Origin: JBOGED01 sp050743625
GTDB lineage: Bacteria; Actinomycetota; Nitriliruptoria; Euzebyales; Egibacteraceae
DNA length: 11,352 nucleotides
Reading direction: 5' to 3'
NCBI GenBank assembly: GCA_050743625.1
Contig: JBOGED010000588.1
Coordinates: 1-11,352, forward strand
Part shown: in pieces, positions 1 through 6,952 of the stretch
Position numbering within the stretch: position 1 is the stretch's first letter
Layout of the letters: each line of letters begins with the position of its first letter
Position numbers and translations under genes: made by a program
Notes under the pieces: model-generated
The model's database searches: none
Told to the model about the DNA's origin: nothing
Seen by the model: only the letters and a program-made list of their open reading frames with translations

Positions 1-2
1 GG

Positions 3-836
3 CTAGACGTCCCAGCGGGCGTCCTCGACCATCGCCTCGATGCGGGCGAGCTCGCGGGTGCACGCGCGGCAGACGCCTGCGGGGCGGTTGACCTCCTCGA
101 TCGCGGCATCCTGCCCGCGACCGCAGAGGATCGACCACGCGCCGCCCGCCTCCCACAATCCCGCCGTCGGCAGCGCGGCGACGAGGTCGGGCTGGGGGTC
201 GAGCACCTGGAGGTGAGCCGGTTCCGCGCCGTCCAACCGCACGTAGCGGATACGGAACGCCGGGTCTTTGCCCGCCTCAGCAGGAGGAGGCTGCGGCGGG
301 GTGTCGACGAGCACGCGGGACGCCTGCCCGTTCCCGTCGACTGAGACGACCATGGTCAGGTCACCGACGCGGATCCGCCAGCGGTCCTCCTCGGTGCGCT
401 CGAGATCGAACCACTGGTCGACCACCAGCTTCGAGAACACGGTCGCGAGATGACGCTCGCTGCCGTCCACGATGGGGGAGTGGCGCAGCGGCGGCCGATC
501 GATCCGCAAGCGCCAGGCCGAGCCGGGCCGGCGCTCCGGCTCAGCAGCCGGTTGGCCCGCCGGCCGCCACCGCGCGGACCACTCCTCTGCCTGTCCCGCC
601 AGCTCGTGCTGCTCCTCGATAGTCGGATGCGTGGCCTCCGCGGCCCGGCCGATGAGATCGCGCAGCTCAGCCGCGCACCGCTGACGGGCCTCGCCCTCCA
701 AGCCGCCGGCCCACTCCAGGCTGTCGACGATCTGCTCCACGGTCACGTCGCGATCGCCCACCCCCGCGAGCCGCAGCGCGACGAAGAGCCACGACCGCTC
801 GACCATCTCCTCGAGGAGCCTCTCGCCGCTAACCAT
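3..836 (-). CDS. Hypothetical protein coupled to murJ, with C-terminal CxxC
   Basis: I do not recognise the family. The product is 277 residues, apparently soluble, with no signal peptide or membrane segment. Residues 1-95 look helical and charged. A Pro/Arg-rich linker follows at about 96-118, and then a predicted mixed alpha/beta part. Near the C terminus there is C238 in a 'LCGRG' context and a C256-x-x-C259 pair ('VCRACTREL'), which could be part of a small metal-binding site; only three cysteines are obvious there, so a histidine or acidic ligand would be needed. The ATG start overlaps the murJ stop codon by 8 bp on the same strand, which indicates translational coupling and co-expression with murJ. 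Codon use is strongly G/C-ending, like murJ and unlike the gene at 2853-3572. The reading frame and start are well supported by the overlap; the function is unknown. Confidence 0.8.
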   Translation of the reverse strand: MVSGERLLEEMVERSWLFVALRLAGVGDRDVTVEQIVDSLEWAGGLEGEARQRCAAELRDLIGRAAEATHPTIEEQHELAGQAEEWSARWRPAGQPAAEPERRPGSAWRLRIDRPPLRHSPIVDGSERHLATVFSKLVVDQWFDLERTEEDRWRIRVGDLTMVVSVDGNGQASRVLVDTPPQPPPAEAGKDPAFRIRYVRLDGAEPAHLQVLDPQPDLVAALPTAGLWEAGGAWSILCGRGQDAAIEEVNRPAGVCRACTRELARIEAMVEDARWDV

Positions 837-2436
837 GAGCCTGAACTGTACGCCTCAGCTCGGCCAGCTCCCGGCTCCGCCCGATCAACGCGACGGCCAG
901 GTAGGTCCCCGCGCCGGCGGCGATCAAGGTGAGGCTCCGCAGGTTGGCGGTCGCTGTTCCCGCGGGGGGCGCCCATAGCCGTTGGAGCGCGAAGAGTGTC
1001 CCGGCCATCGCGGCGCTCGCCGCGCCAGCGGTGCCCATGGCCCGCGCGGCGCCACGCCAGAGACCCGGCCGCTGGCGCGCGAGGAGCGTGCCGAGCACCG
1101 CGACACCGGCGACGTACGACAGCCCGTACGCGACGACCAGCCCGGTCACGCGCTGCCGATCGCTCGCCGCCAGGGCGACGAGCGCGACCGCCCCCACGAT
1201 GTTCACCACGTTGACCGCGATGTTCGCCAGCGCCGGCGTACGCGCGTCTGGCAGCGAGTAATAGCTGCGGGTCAACAGCTGGAACAGCGTGAACGGCACG
1301 AGCGAGACTCCGAACCCGCGCAGCGCCACGGCGACGAGCTGTGTGCCCTCACGCGACACCTGGCCGTAGCCGATCAGCATCTGGGTGATCGGCTCCGCGA
1401 GCGCGACGAGCCCGACCGCCGCTGGCAGCAGCAGCGCCGTCGAGATGCGGAACCCGGACGAGAACGCCGTGGCGAAGCCAGCGCGGTCGTCGCGCGCCGC
1501 GGTCGCCAACCGCGGCGCGAGCGCCGAGAAGAGCGACACCGCCACGATCGCGAAAGGAAGCTGCATGATCATGAAGGCCGTTTGGTAGGCGGTCACCGCC
1601 CCGCGGGCCGGGGTGGCGAGCGCGATCACCACCAGCAGCCCGACCTGGTTGGCCACGACATAGAGGAACGTCCACCGGCCCAAGCGGAGCAGCTCACCAA
1701 GGATCGGGTCGCGCCGGCGTAGCCGCAGCCGCGGCTTGAGGCCTGGAAGCACGCGCCGCGCCCCCCACAGCTGGATCGCGGCCATGGCCGCGACACCCAG
1801 CGTCGTGGCCGCCCCGAGCGTGACGAGCGGGACGGTCCCCACCGCGGCGAGCTGCCCGCCGCCACCCGTGGCGACATAGCCGGCGGCCCCCGCGATCGTG
1901 ACGAGGTTCGTCGCGACCGGCGCGAAGCCCGCGAGCGCCAGCCTCCCTTTGGCGTTCAATACGGCGGTCGCATAGGTGCTCACCCCATAGCCCACGATCT
2001 GTGGCGCGAACAGCATGAGCCAAGGGCTGGCCACGCTCAGGTAGGCCGCGTAGTCCGCGGACCCGCGCAGCTCGATCGCGTACAGGCGCATGATCAGCGG
2101 AGCCAGCAACAGCACCGCCACCGACGTCAGGCCGGTGAGCGCGACGACCGCCCCTCCGATCACCTCCGCCCGCCGCCGCCGCTCGACGTCGTCGGAGGCC
2201 TGGGCCAGCAGCGTTACGAGCACCGACGTCACGGTCCCCCCCGTGACCAGGAAGAAGAGGATGTTCGGCAGCGTATTCGCGGTGTTGTAGGCGTCGCCCA
2301 CACGCGAGACGCCTAGCGCGCCGACGATCGCCGCCGTCCGCGCGAACCCCGTGAGCCGCGACAGCATCGTCCCCACCGCCATCAGCGGCGCCTGGCGGCG
2401 GGACGCGAACACCTCGGCCTCGGCGGTAGCAGTCAC
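829..2436 (-). CDS. murJ: MurJ/MviN-family lipid II flippase
   Basis: This is a 535-residue polytopic membrane protein of the MurJ/MviN family (MOP superfamily), which flips lipid II across the cytoplasmic membrane for peptidoglycan synthesis. The N-terminal family signature is present: 'MLSRLTGFARTA' at residues 24-35, then 'DAYNTANTLPNILFF' at 48-62. Alternating hydrophobic stretches through the whole protein fit about 14 membrane helices, and the length is normal for the family without extra domains. R27 and R33 align with the E. coli MurJ arginines R18 and R24. The position equivalent to E. coli R52 looks like F61, so one cavity arginine is not conserved. The GTG start at 2436 gives the longest frame, but its ribosome binding site is weak. 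An internal ATG (codon 19) cannot be excluded. It is the upstream gene of a two-gene unit with the 277-residue protein. A substrate other than lipid II in a paralogue is possible. Confidence 0.93.
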   Translation of the reverse strand: MTATAEAEVFASRRQAPLMAVGTMLSRLTGFARTAAIVGALGVSRVGDAYNTANTLPNILFFLVTGGTVTSVLVTLLAQASDDVERRRRAEVIGGAVVALTGLTSVAVLLLAPLIMRLYAIELRGSADYAAYLSVASPWLMLFAPQIVGYGVSTYATAVLNAKGRLALAGFAPVATNLVTIAGAAGYVATGGGGQLAAVGTVPLVTLGAATTLGVAAMAAIQLWGARRVLPGLKPRLRLRRRDPILGELLRLGRWTFLYVVANQVGLLVVIALATPARGAVTAYQTAFMIMQLPFAIVAVSLFSALAPRLATAARDDRAGFATAFSSGFRISTALLLPAAVGLVALAEPITQMLIGYGQVSREGTQLVAVALRGFGVSLVPFTLFQLLTRSYYSLPDARTPALANIAVNVVNIVGAVALVALAASDRQRVTGLVVAYGLSYVAGVAVLGTLLARQRPGLWRGAARAMGTAGAASAAMAGTLFALQRLWAPPAGTATANLRSLTLIAAGAGTYLAVALIGRSRELAELRRTVQAHG

Positions 2437-2744
2437 GGCTGTAGCCTAGGCGCTCCGCCTGTCCGCGCCAGCCGATGCACCGGCCTCCGAACCTGCCCCG
2501 ACGAGGCTCGCGGTTCGCGTACCCGCGCCGAGTTCATAGAAAATCCAGGCTTCTCTCGCGCTGCTTGAGGGAAGAGCAGGCGCTGGAGGCGGGTCGATCC
2601 CGCGGGGACCGCCCGCGAGGCCGCCCCGGACCCCGGCGCGCCGGCCCGCCTCCGCAATGGCGACCGCGAAAGGCGTCGAGCACGGTGAGGCGACGCGGCT
2701 TCGCGATTGCGCGGATAGGTCAGCGCCGGCCGCGGTCCGGGAAG

Positions 2745-2780
2745 GCGCAGCTTTCCTCCGGATCCGCGGGAAAACTGCGG
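2745..2780. repeat. Imperfect inverted repeat, copy 1
   Basis: The arms 2745-2760 and 2765-2780 pair at 12 of 16 positions around GATC. The 17 bases GCAGCTTTCCTCCGGAT at 2747-2763 are repeated exactly at 2809-2825, 62 bp further on, inside the second, perfect inverted repeat. The pair therefore looks like two diverged copies of one repeat unit rather than two unrelated hairpins. Confidence 0.7.
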
Positions 2781-2806
2781 GCTTGTTCTGCAAGCGCGCG
2801 CTTAAC

Positions 2807-2842
2807 CTGCAGCTTTCCTCCGGATACGGAGGAAAGCTGCAG
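2807..2842. repeat. Perfect 16-bp inverted repeat, possible terminator stem
   Basis: The arm CTGCAGCTTTCCTCCG (2807-2822) is followed by the four-base loop GATA and its exact reverse complement (2827-2842). It begins 10 bp after the TAG stop of the minus-strand gene 2853-3572, so it is well placed to end that transcript. No T-run follows on either strand, so it is not a classic intrinsic terminator; actinobacteria do use stems without U-tracts. It could equally be a dispersed palindromic (REP-like) element, which the related copy at 2745-2780 favours. Confidence 0.8.
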
Positions 2843-2852
2843 TGTGACCTGC

Positions 2853-3572
2853 CTAGTGGAGAACGGCCAGCTGGGAGGTCTCGTCGGGCACGTGTTGGGG
2901 GCTTGTGCCCTCATGTGCGGCCGCGTCGTTCCCTACGAGGTCGGAGCCGCGCAGCGCCTTTCGGCGGCTCTTGAGATCTTCGCGCAGCCTGTTCCTCAAC
3001 AGCAACACTGCCCGGAAGGCCGAGCGTACCGCTTCCTCGCTGGGGGCACAGCGGGGATCGACGGCTAATGAGTTCAACATTCCGACCAAGAGGGCGAGCC
3101 GGTCGGCGGGATCCTTCGGCAGCCCCTCGATCATCCTCTCGCTGGGATCAGAGCATCGTTTACCTTGGATAATCGTTGGTCGGATAATCCCATTCTTGTA
3201 CAGGGCCTTTTCGCCGTAGCGCTCTATCAGGATCTTCCTGACCCAATAGGACACCCCGGCAGTCAAGCGTTTCGGTATTGGGCCGTCGAGATCGGTGCCG
3301 GCTTCGCTGTACGCCTCACGAACCGCAATGCGGTACGGAGACGAGCGTCCTTGCAGATCGTGCGGTTCGCCGTTAGGCCCCGGGAACTCGTGGCGAAGGT
3401 CAACGAGCAGCTCGGCAATCATCCGATAGCAACCTTGCGCGCGTCGCTCTGCCTTATCGAGGTCCCTTTCGACTGGGATAGCTTGATGAACTGCTTTGGC
3501 TAATCTCGACTGCAGATCACGTTGCCTGTCCGTCAGCTGGTCGGTGCATAATGGTTTCGACGTATCGGTCAT
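2853..3572 (-). CDS. Uncharacterised 239-residue protein
   Basis: I do not recognise a named family. The product is soluble and highly charged, with no membrane segment. Residues 12-60 look like a long helix rich in Arg/Lys/Glu/Asp. The central part has 'LQGRSSPYRIAVREAY' at 73-88 and 'RLTAGVSYWVRKILIERYG' at 102-120, the latter resembling a helical, possibly nucleic-acid-binding segment. Another helical block (about 154-210) ends in basic residues, and the tail is probably disordered. From memory, 'GRSxxYRxxV...Y..AG' patterns occur in uncharacterised actinobacterial proteins, but I cannot confirm this. I chose ATG at 3572 because AAAGG (3578-3582) sits 5 bp upstream; a GTG two codons earlier (3578) overlaps that site. 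Codons are less G/C-biased than in murJ, suggesting acquisition. It stands alone, with a perfect hairpin just after its stop. Confidence 0.75.
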   Translation of the reverse strand: MTDTSKPLCTDQLTDRQRDLQSRLAKAVHQAIPVERDLDKAERRAQGCYRMIAELLVDLRHEFPGPNGEPHDLQGRSSPYRIAVREAYSEAGTDLDGPIPKRLTAGVSYWVRKILIERYGEKALYKNGIIRPTIIQGKRCSDPSERMIEGLPKDPADRLALLVGMLNSLAVDPRCAPSEEAVRSAFRAVLLLRNRLREDLKSRRKALRGSDLVGNDAAAHEGTSPQHVPDETSQLAVLH

Positions 3573-4046
3573 ATCCACCTTTCCCAGGGTTCACTCTTCG
3601 CGACTCGGCAAGCTCCCCTAACCCAACGCTCGGCCATCGCCTCCCTCGGATGGCAGCCGTATCCGGAGCGGCAGCCATCTTCGGAGCCTCCGCGGCGGGG
3701 TGCTTCCACAGCGAGCGGACTTAGACCGCCCAGTCTCGAAGAGACCCCCAGCCTTCCACATCTCATCCTTGGTGACTACCCACTGTGCTCGGCCCGCTGC
3801 ACATAGTCCTATTATAGGCAGGAAAGAGGCAGGTGACCAGCTTACGAGAGGCAGACGAAGCAGGCTAGGGGTGTTACCGCCGTTGGCGTATCGACAGGGG
3901 GCGAGCTACGACGAGGGGTCAGCCAGGAACGTTGCTGAGCACCTGACCGGTCGCGCGGGATCTTGAGGCGGACGAGATAGCGGCCGACGGCCAGCCCACA
4001 TTTGATCCGCCGACGATTGGCTCGTGTCGGCAAAAATTCTTGCCGG
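3573..4046. other. Gene-free region between orphan gene and CCR remnant
   Basis: I see no supported gene here. The frames are short and interrupted, and none shows a known motif on either strand. Two small features can be noted: an imperfect 18-bp tandem duplication at 3652-3669 and 3670-3687 (15 of 18 bases identical, starting GGCAGCC), and the short dyad CCTAT-T-ATAGG at 3808-3818. The missing 5' part of the crotonyl-CoA reductase gene that ends at 4445 is not recognisable here. Confidence 0.6.
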
Positions 4047-4047
4047 C
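4026..4047. repeat. 22-bp palindrome at the truncated end of the CCR remnant
   Basis: GTCGGCAA (4026-4033) and TTGCCGGC (4040-4047) form an inverted repeat with one mismatch around AAATTC. Its reverse complement matches the palindrome at 6955-6975 except for one substitution and one extra base. The homology of the crotonyl-CoA reductase remnant begins exactly where this palindrome ends, so it lies at the truncation point. Confidence 0.75.
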
Positions 4048-4445
4048 TGCGCGACTTCGGGCGGGCATTCTGGTCGGCGCTCGATGAGCGGCGCGCGCCT
4101 CGCATTGTGTTCGAGCATCTCGGCACGGACACATTGCCGACCTCGATCTTCGGCTGTGCCACAGGTGGCATGGTCGTCACCTGCGGTGGACGAGTGGCTG
4201 ACCTGGACCTCCGTTACCTGTGGATGCGGCAGAAGAGACTCCAAGGGTCCCACTACGCCAATCTCCCGCAGTGCCAAGCCGTCCTCAGCCTGGTCAACAG
4301 CGGCGACATCTCCCCGTCGCTCGGCCTTGTCTACGATTTCCACGACATCGGCCGGGCGCATCAAGAGATGGCGGAGGGAAGACAGCCACTCGGGAACAAT
4401 GCGGTCTTGGTGAATGCTCCGGCCTGCGGACGGCGACCCCAGTAG
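4047..4445 (+). pseudogene. Crotonyl-CoA carboxylase/reductase, C-terminal remnant
   Basis: About 130 residues match the C-terminal end of the crotonyl-CoA carboxylase/reductase (CCR) family, medium-chain reductases that make ethylmalonyl-CoA or other alkylmalonyl-CoA extender units for PKSs. Visible landmarks in order are 'RIVFEHLG' (family IVFEHPG, the Pro now Leu), 'GGMVVTCGG', 'DLRYLWMRQKRLQGSHYANL', 'DIGRAHQEM' and 'NNAVLVNAP', then the TAG stop. Full CCRs have well over 400 residues; everything before the last quarter, including most of the catalytic domain and the start of the NADPH-binding domain, is absent. A few residues also seem to be missing between VTCGG and the DLRYLWM block. 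Upstream of the palindrome at 4026-4047 the similarity stops at once and the frame hits a stop at 3978-3980. The remnant cannot encode an active enzyme. It could alternatively come from a CCR-like reductase without carboxylase activity. Confidence 0.85.
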
Positions 4446-4493
4446 GCCGCCGTGAGCGGTTCTCTACGACCCGAAGTCGAAGTTGGGGAGCGA

Positions 4494-5786
4494 TCATGAA
4501 TCACGCGCGATCACACGTGCGGGCTTGACGTCTCTGAACGTGATGGGAAGTTCGGCTAAGCTGCGGATAGCGAGGTTGTCCGTGTACCGAAGCTGATCAG
4601 TCGCAAGAGCGGGGTCTACAAGCCGCTCGGCGAGGGTCTGCAGCGCGATGGCTCCCTCCATGCGAGCGAGCGACGCGCCGAGGCAGAAGTGAGGGCCGGC
4701 ACCAAACGCGAGGTGCCGGGGATCCGCACGGCCGATGTCGAAACGGTCAGGGTCGGTGAACTCGTCCGGATCGCGTCCCGCTGAGGCCGGCAGCAGGATG
4801 ATCGAATTGCCCCGATCCACACCTGAACCGTCGAACTCCAAGTCCTCCAGGGCAATCCGGTAGAGGAGATGCACTGGCGGGTCGTAGCGCAGCACCTCTT
4901 CGACCGTGCTCGCCGCCAGAGCCGGCTCGACGCGAAGGCGCTCGAGCTGGTCGGGGTGGCGGAGCAGCGCGAGCATCCCGTTGGCAATGAGGTTGAACGT
5001 GGTCGTATGTCCGGCGCTGAGCAACAGCCGGCAGATCGCGTTGAGCTCACCTGGGGTCAGACAGTCACCGTGCTCCGCTACGGCGAGCAAACTCGACAGC
5101 AGATCGTCACCCGGGTCGCTGCGCCGCCGAGCGATGAGCTCCTCGAAATACGCGCTCAGATCCTCGAACGTCTGGCGAATGCCGTTCCAATCTTGCGCAG
5201 TCAACATGAATGGAGGTTCGATGCTACGCATCAGATGTCGGGTCCAGAACGGGAACCTCGGGTGGTCCTGTAAAGGGGCGCCGAGCATCCGGCAGATGAG
5301 TGCCGTCGGCAGAGGACAGGCAACATCGGCGATGAGCTCGATGCGGTCGCGACCGGCGGCGCGGTCGATGAGCACGTCCACGTGCTGCTGGATAATCGGC
5401 CGCAGCTGCTCGATCATCCTCGGGGTGAACGCCTTGGTCACCAGCCGCCGCAGTCGAGTGTGATCAGGGGGGTCACGGAACAAGATCACCCGCTCGTCGA
5501 GCCTCGTGTGGTCTTCAGCGCTCAGCTCACCGGATGCGACCCGTGCCTGGTACGCATTCGAGTTGCGCTCGTCGCTGCTGACGCGCGGATCGCGGAAGGC
5601 CGTGGCGCAGTCGGCGTATCGTGCAAGCACGATGCCACCGAACGGCCACTGCGAGACGGGACGCTCATCCCGTAACTGGCGGTAGAGGGGATACGGGTTG
5701 GCGCGCACAACGGGATCACGCAGCTGCAGAAGTGATGGACCAGCTGTTCGGGCGGAGTCGTCGGCGGGCGAGGCCTGCGCACGCAT
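4494..5786 (-). CDS. Cytochrome P450, class I bacterial tailoring type
   Basis: A complete 430-residue soluble P450. Landmarks are 'DPPDHTRLRRLV' at 105-116 (C-helix), the I-helix 'LLSAGHTTTFN' at 255-265, the ExxR pair E297-R300 ('EEVLRYDPP'), and the haem loop 'FGAGPHFCLG' at 361-370 with C368 as the iron ligand. Overall it resembles the CYP107/CYP105-like enzymes of actinobacterial secondary metabolism, which use separate ferredoxin and reductase to hydroxylate or epoxidise a polyketide or similar scaffold. The I-helix is unusual: the family consensus is AG-x-[DE]-T-[TS], whereas here the acidic residue is Thr261 (ACG codon). The ATG at 5786 is the only good start after an in-frame stop; its ribosome binding site is weak. 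It lies 41 bp downstream of the broken lyase gene on the same strand, so it probably was the second gene of that operon. The substrate is unknown; the PKS product is the natural guess. Confidence 0.96.
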   Translation of the reverse strand: MRAQASPADDSARTAGPSLLQLRDPVVRANPYPLYRQLRDERPVSQWPFGGIVLARYADCATAFRDPRVSSDERNSNAYQARVASGELSAEDHTRLDERVILFRDPPDHTRLRRLVTKAFTPRMIEQLRPIIQQHVDVLIDRAAGRDRIELIADVACPLPTALICRMLGAPLQDHPRFPFWTRHLMRSIEPPFMLTAQDWNGIRQTFEDLSAYFEELIARRRSDPGDDLLSSLLAVAEHGDCLTPGELNAICRLLLSAGHTTTFNLIANGMLALLRHPDQLERLRVEPALAASTVEEVLRYDPPVHLLYRIALEDLEFDGSGVDRGNSIILLPASAGRDPDEFTDPDRFDIGRADPRHLAFGAGPHFCLGASLARMEGAIALQTLAERLVDPALATDQLRYTDNLAIRSLAELPITFRDVKPARVIARDS

Positions 5787-5827
5787 GCTGATGCGCTCAG
5801 TAATCTCGGGGAGCGATGAACATGGAA

Positions 5828-6633
5828 TCAGACCCTGGCCGCGTCACACCGGTGTTCCAACCCAACGGTGCGTTCGTCCGAGGCGGCTGCGTCGAGGATG
5901 TCCGCGGCGTGCCGCACGTCGCTGTCCAACGGCCGATCACGCTCGATGGGATCAATTGCTTCGCGCAGCCGCTGGACGAGGGCCTGACCGGCGTCCGAAT
6001 GCGGAGCACGTCCTCCGAGGCGTTCCGCACGGCTCCCACGAGCTGCGGTACACACCGGAGGCTGTAAGGCTCCTGAAGAGGTCTTCGTCCTGATGGGACC
6101 GCTCCCCCGAGACTTCCAGCATCAGCGCGCTCAACGCGATTGAAACCGTGATGGATCGAACTGCCTGGGTGCATGCCAGGCCAGCCGCAGCAGCTGTCAA
6201 TGATGTTCCGTTCACAATGGCCAACGCGTCTCGACCGGTAAGCCGCAGCGGCTCGAGACCCGACTCTCGCAGTGCCAGCTGAGCTGGTTTGCGCTGGCCG
6301 TCTATCTACAGGTCGCCACGGCCCAACAGCCTGACCGACCGAGAGAAAATCGATCATGGCGAGCCCATGGTTTGTGAGGTCCTGTCGTCCCGCATGTCCC
6401 ACCATGGCGCCGTAACCGGTCGTCGCCCGTAGACAAGGCGTCCCGATGCGATGCAACCGCTCCAGAAAGGTATGACATTGCCTAACCACAGCAGACGCGT
6501 CTGTCGAGAACTCGATGGTGACCGGCCCGGAAGCACGCTCGAGAGCCTCGGGAAGCAAGCGATTCGGGAAGCTCGGCCTGTAAGCGTTCACGACTGTCTC
6601 CAACATAAGCATGGCATTGTGAGCGATGATCAA
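5828..6633 (-). pseudogene. MIO-type aromatic amino acid lyase/aminomutase, degraded
   Basis: These are fragments of the histidine/phenylalanine ammonia-lyase and tyrosine/phenylalanine aminomutase superfamily, in correct order but in three frames. (i) 6633-6331: N-terminal part, with 'ATTGYGAMVGH' matching the YGxTTGFG region and ending 'FLSVGQ'. (ii) 6299-6105: 'LRLTGRDALAIVNGTSLTAA', the family's L(A)L(I)NGT motif, to 'LMLEVSG'. (iii) 6078-6001: 'LQEPYSLRCVPQLVGAV', matching VQDxYSLRCxPQ. (iv) 5995-5828: 'LVQRLREAIDPIERDRPL', like the family C terminus, to a TGA stop. The A-S-G triad that forms the MIO cofactor falls in the gap between (i) and (ii), and about 200 residues are missing between (iii) and (iv). 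A +1/-1 frameshift pair also lies near 6453 and 6426. The roughly 800 bp left compare with about 1.5 kb in intact genes. The enzyme would have made cinnamate/coumarate or a beta-amino acid; the exact substrate cannot be read. Confidence 0.88.
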
Positions 6634-6952
6634 GGAGCCCCAGCTCAGGGGGCATGCCTACGATAATAACCAGCCTCGAGTGCAATGAGGAAGCGGTACG
6701 TGCGTCCCGGGGTACACGCTGCGCTGCGTGACGGCCGTGAGCGTTGGGGGCCACAAGCGTGTGGTCTACGAGATACGCACATACGGTGCGGGCGTTGTAG
6801 CCGGCTGCCGGGGCTCTAGAGGATCGGCAACTGGATAAGAATGGTTCGGAGTTGGCATTTGGATAAACGAAAAAGGGACGGTCTCTCCTCGCGGCGATTC
6901 AGGGATGGCTTGCGTCAGTGGATCCACCAGAATCAACCACCGGCGCGACGAT

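Larger units (their letters stand above)
2437..2852. other. Gene-free region carrying inverted repeats
   Basis: This stretch lies upstream of murJ and directly after the stop of the 239-residue protein gene. Open frames across it have no recognisable domain and run through the palindromic arms, so I do not call a gene. The right part (2745-2842) holds two related inverted repeats listed separately, with a 12-bp perfect palindrome, AAGCGCGCGCTT, between them at 2792-2803. The left part must contain the murJ promoter, but I could not identify convincing -35/-10 boxes. Confidence 0.6.

Noticed and set aside
450..932. 160-codon plus-strand frame opposite the first two genes
   Set aside because: Arg/Pro/Leu-rich shadow of the hypothetical protein and murJ; no domain, and it crosses the overlap of two well-supported genes.
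2446..2793. 115-codon minus-strand frame between murJ and the repeats
   Set aside because: It reads through an inverted repeat, has no motif or ribosome binding site that I can see, and the composition is Ala/Gly/Arg-rich as expected by chance.
3652..3687. Imperfect 18-bp tandem repeat
   Set aside because: Only two units at 15/18 identity in non-coding DNA; not enough to call a functional repeat.
3808..3818. Small dyad CCTAT-T-ATAGG
   Set aside because: Only five-base arms in a gene-free stretch; no associated promoter or gene, within chance expectation.
5797..6633. An uninterrupted 278-codon minus-strand frame that looks like a normal gene
   Set aside because: Only two segments of it match the MIO lyase family. 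The middle and the C-terminal third are out of frame with the family homology, and the true C terminus reads in another frame, so it is a chance open frame through a pseudogene.
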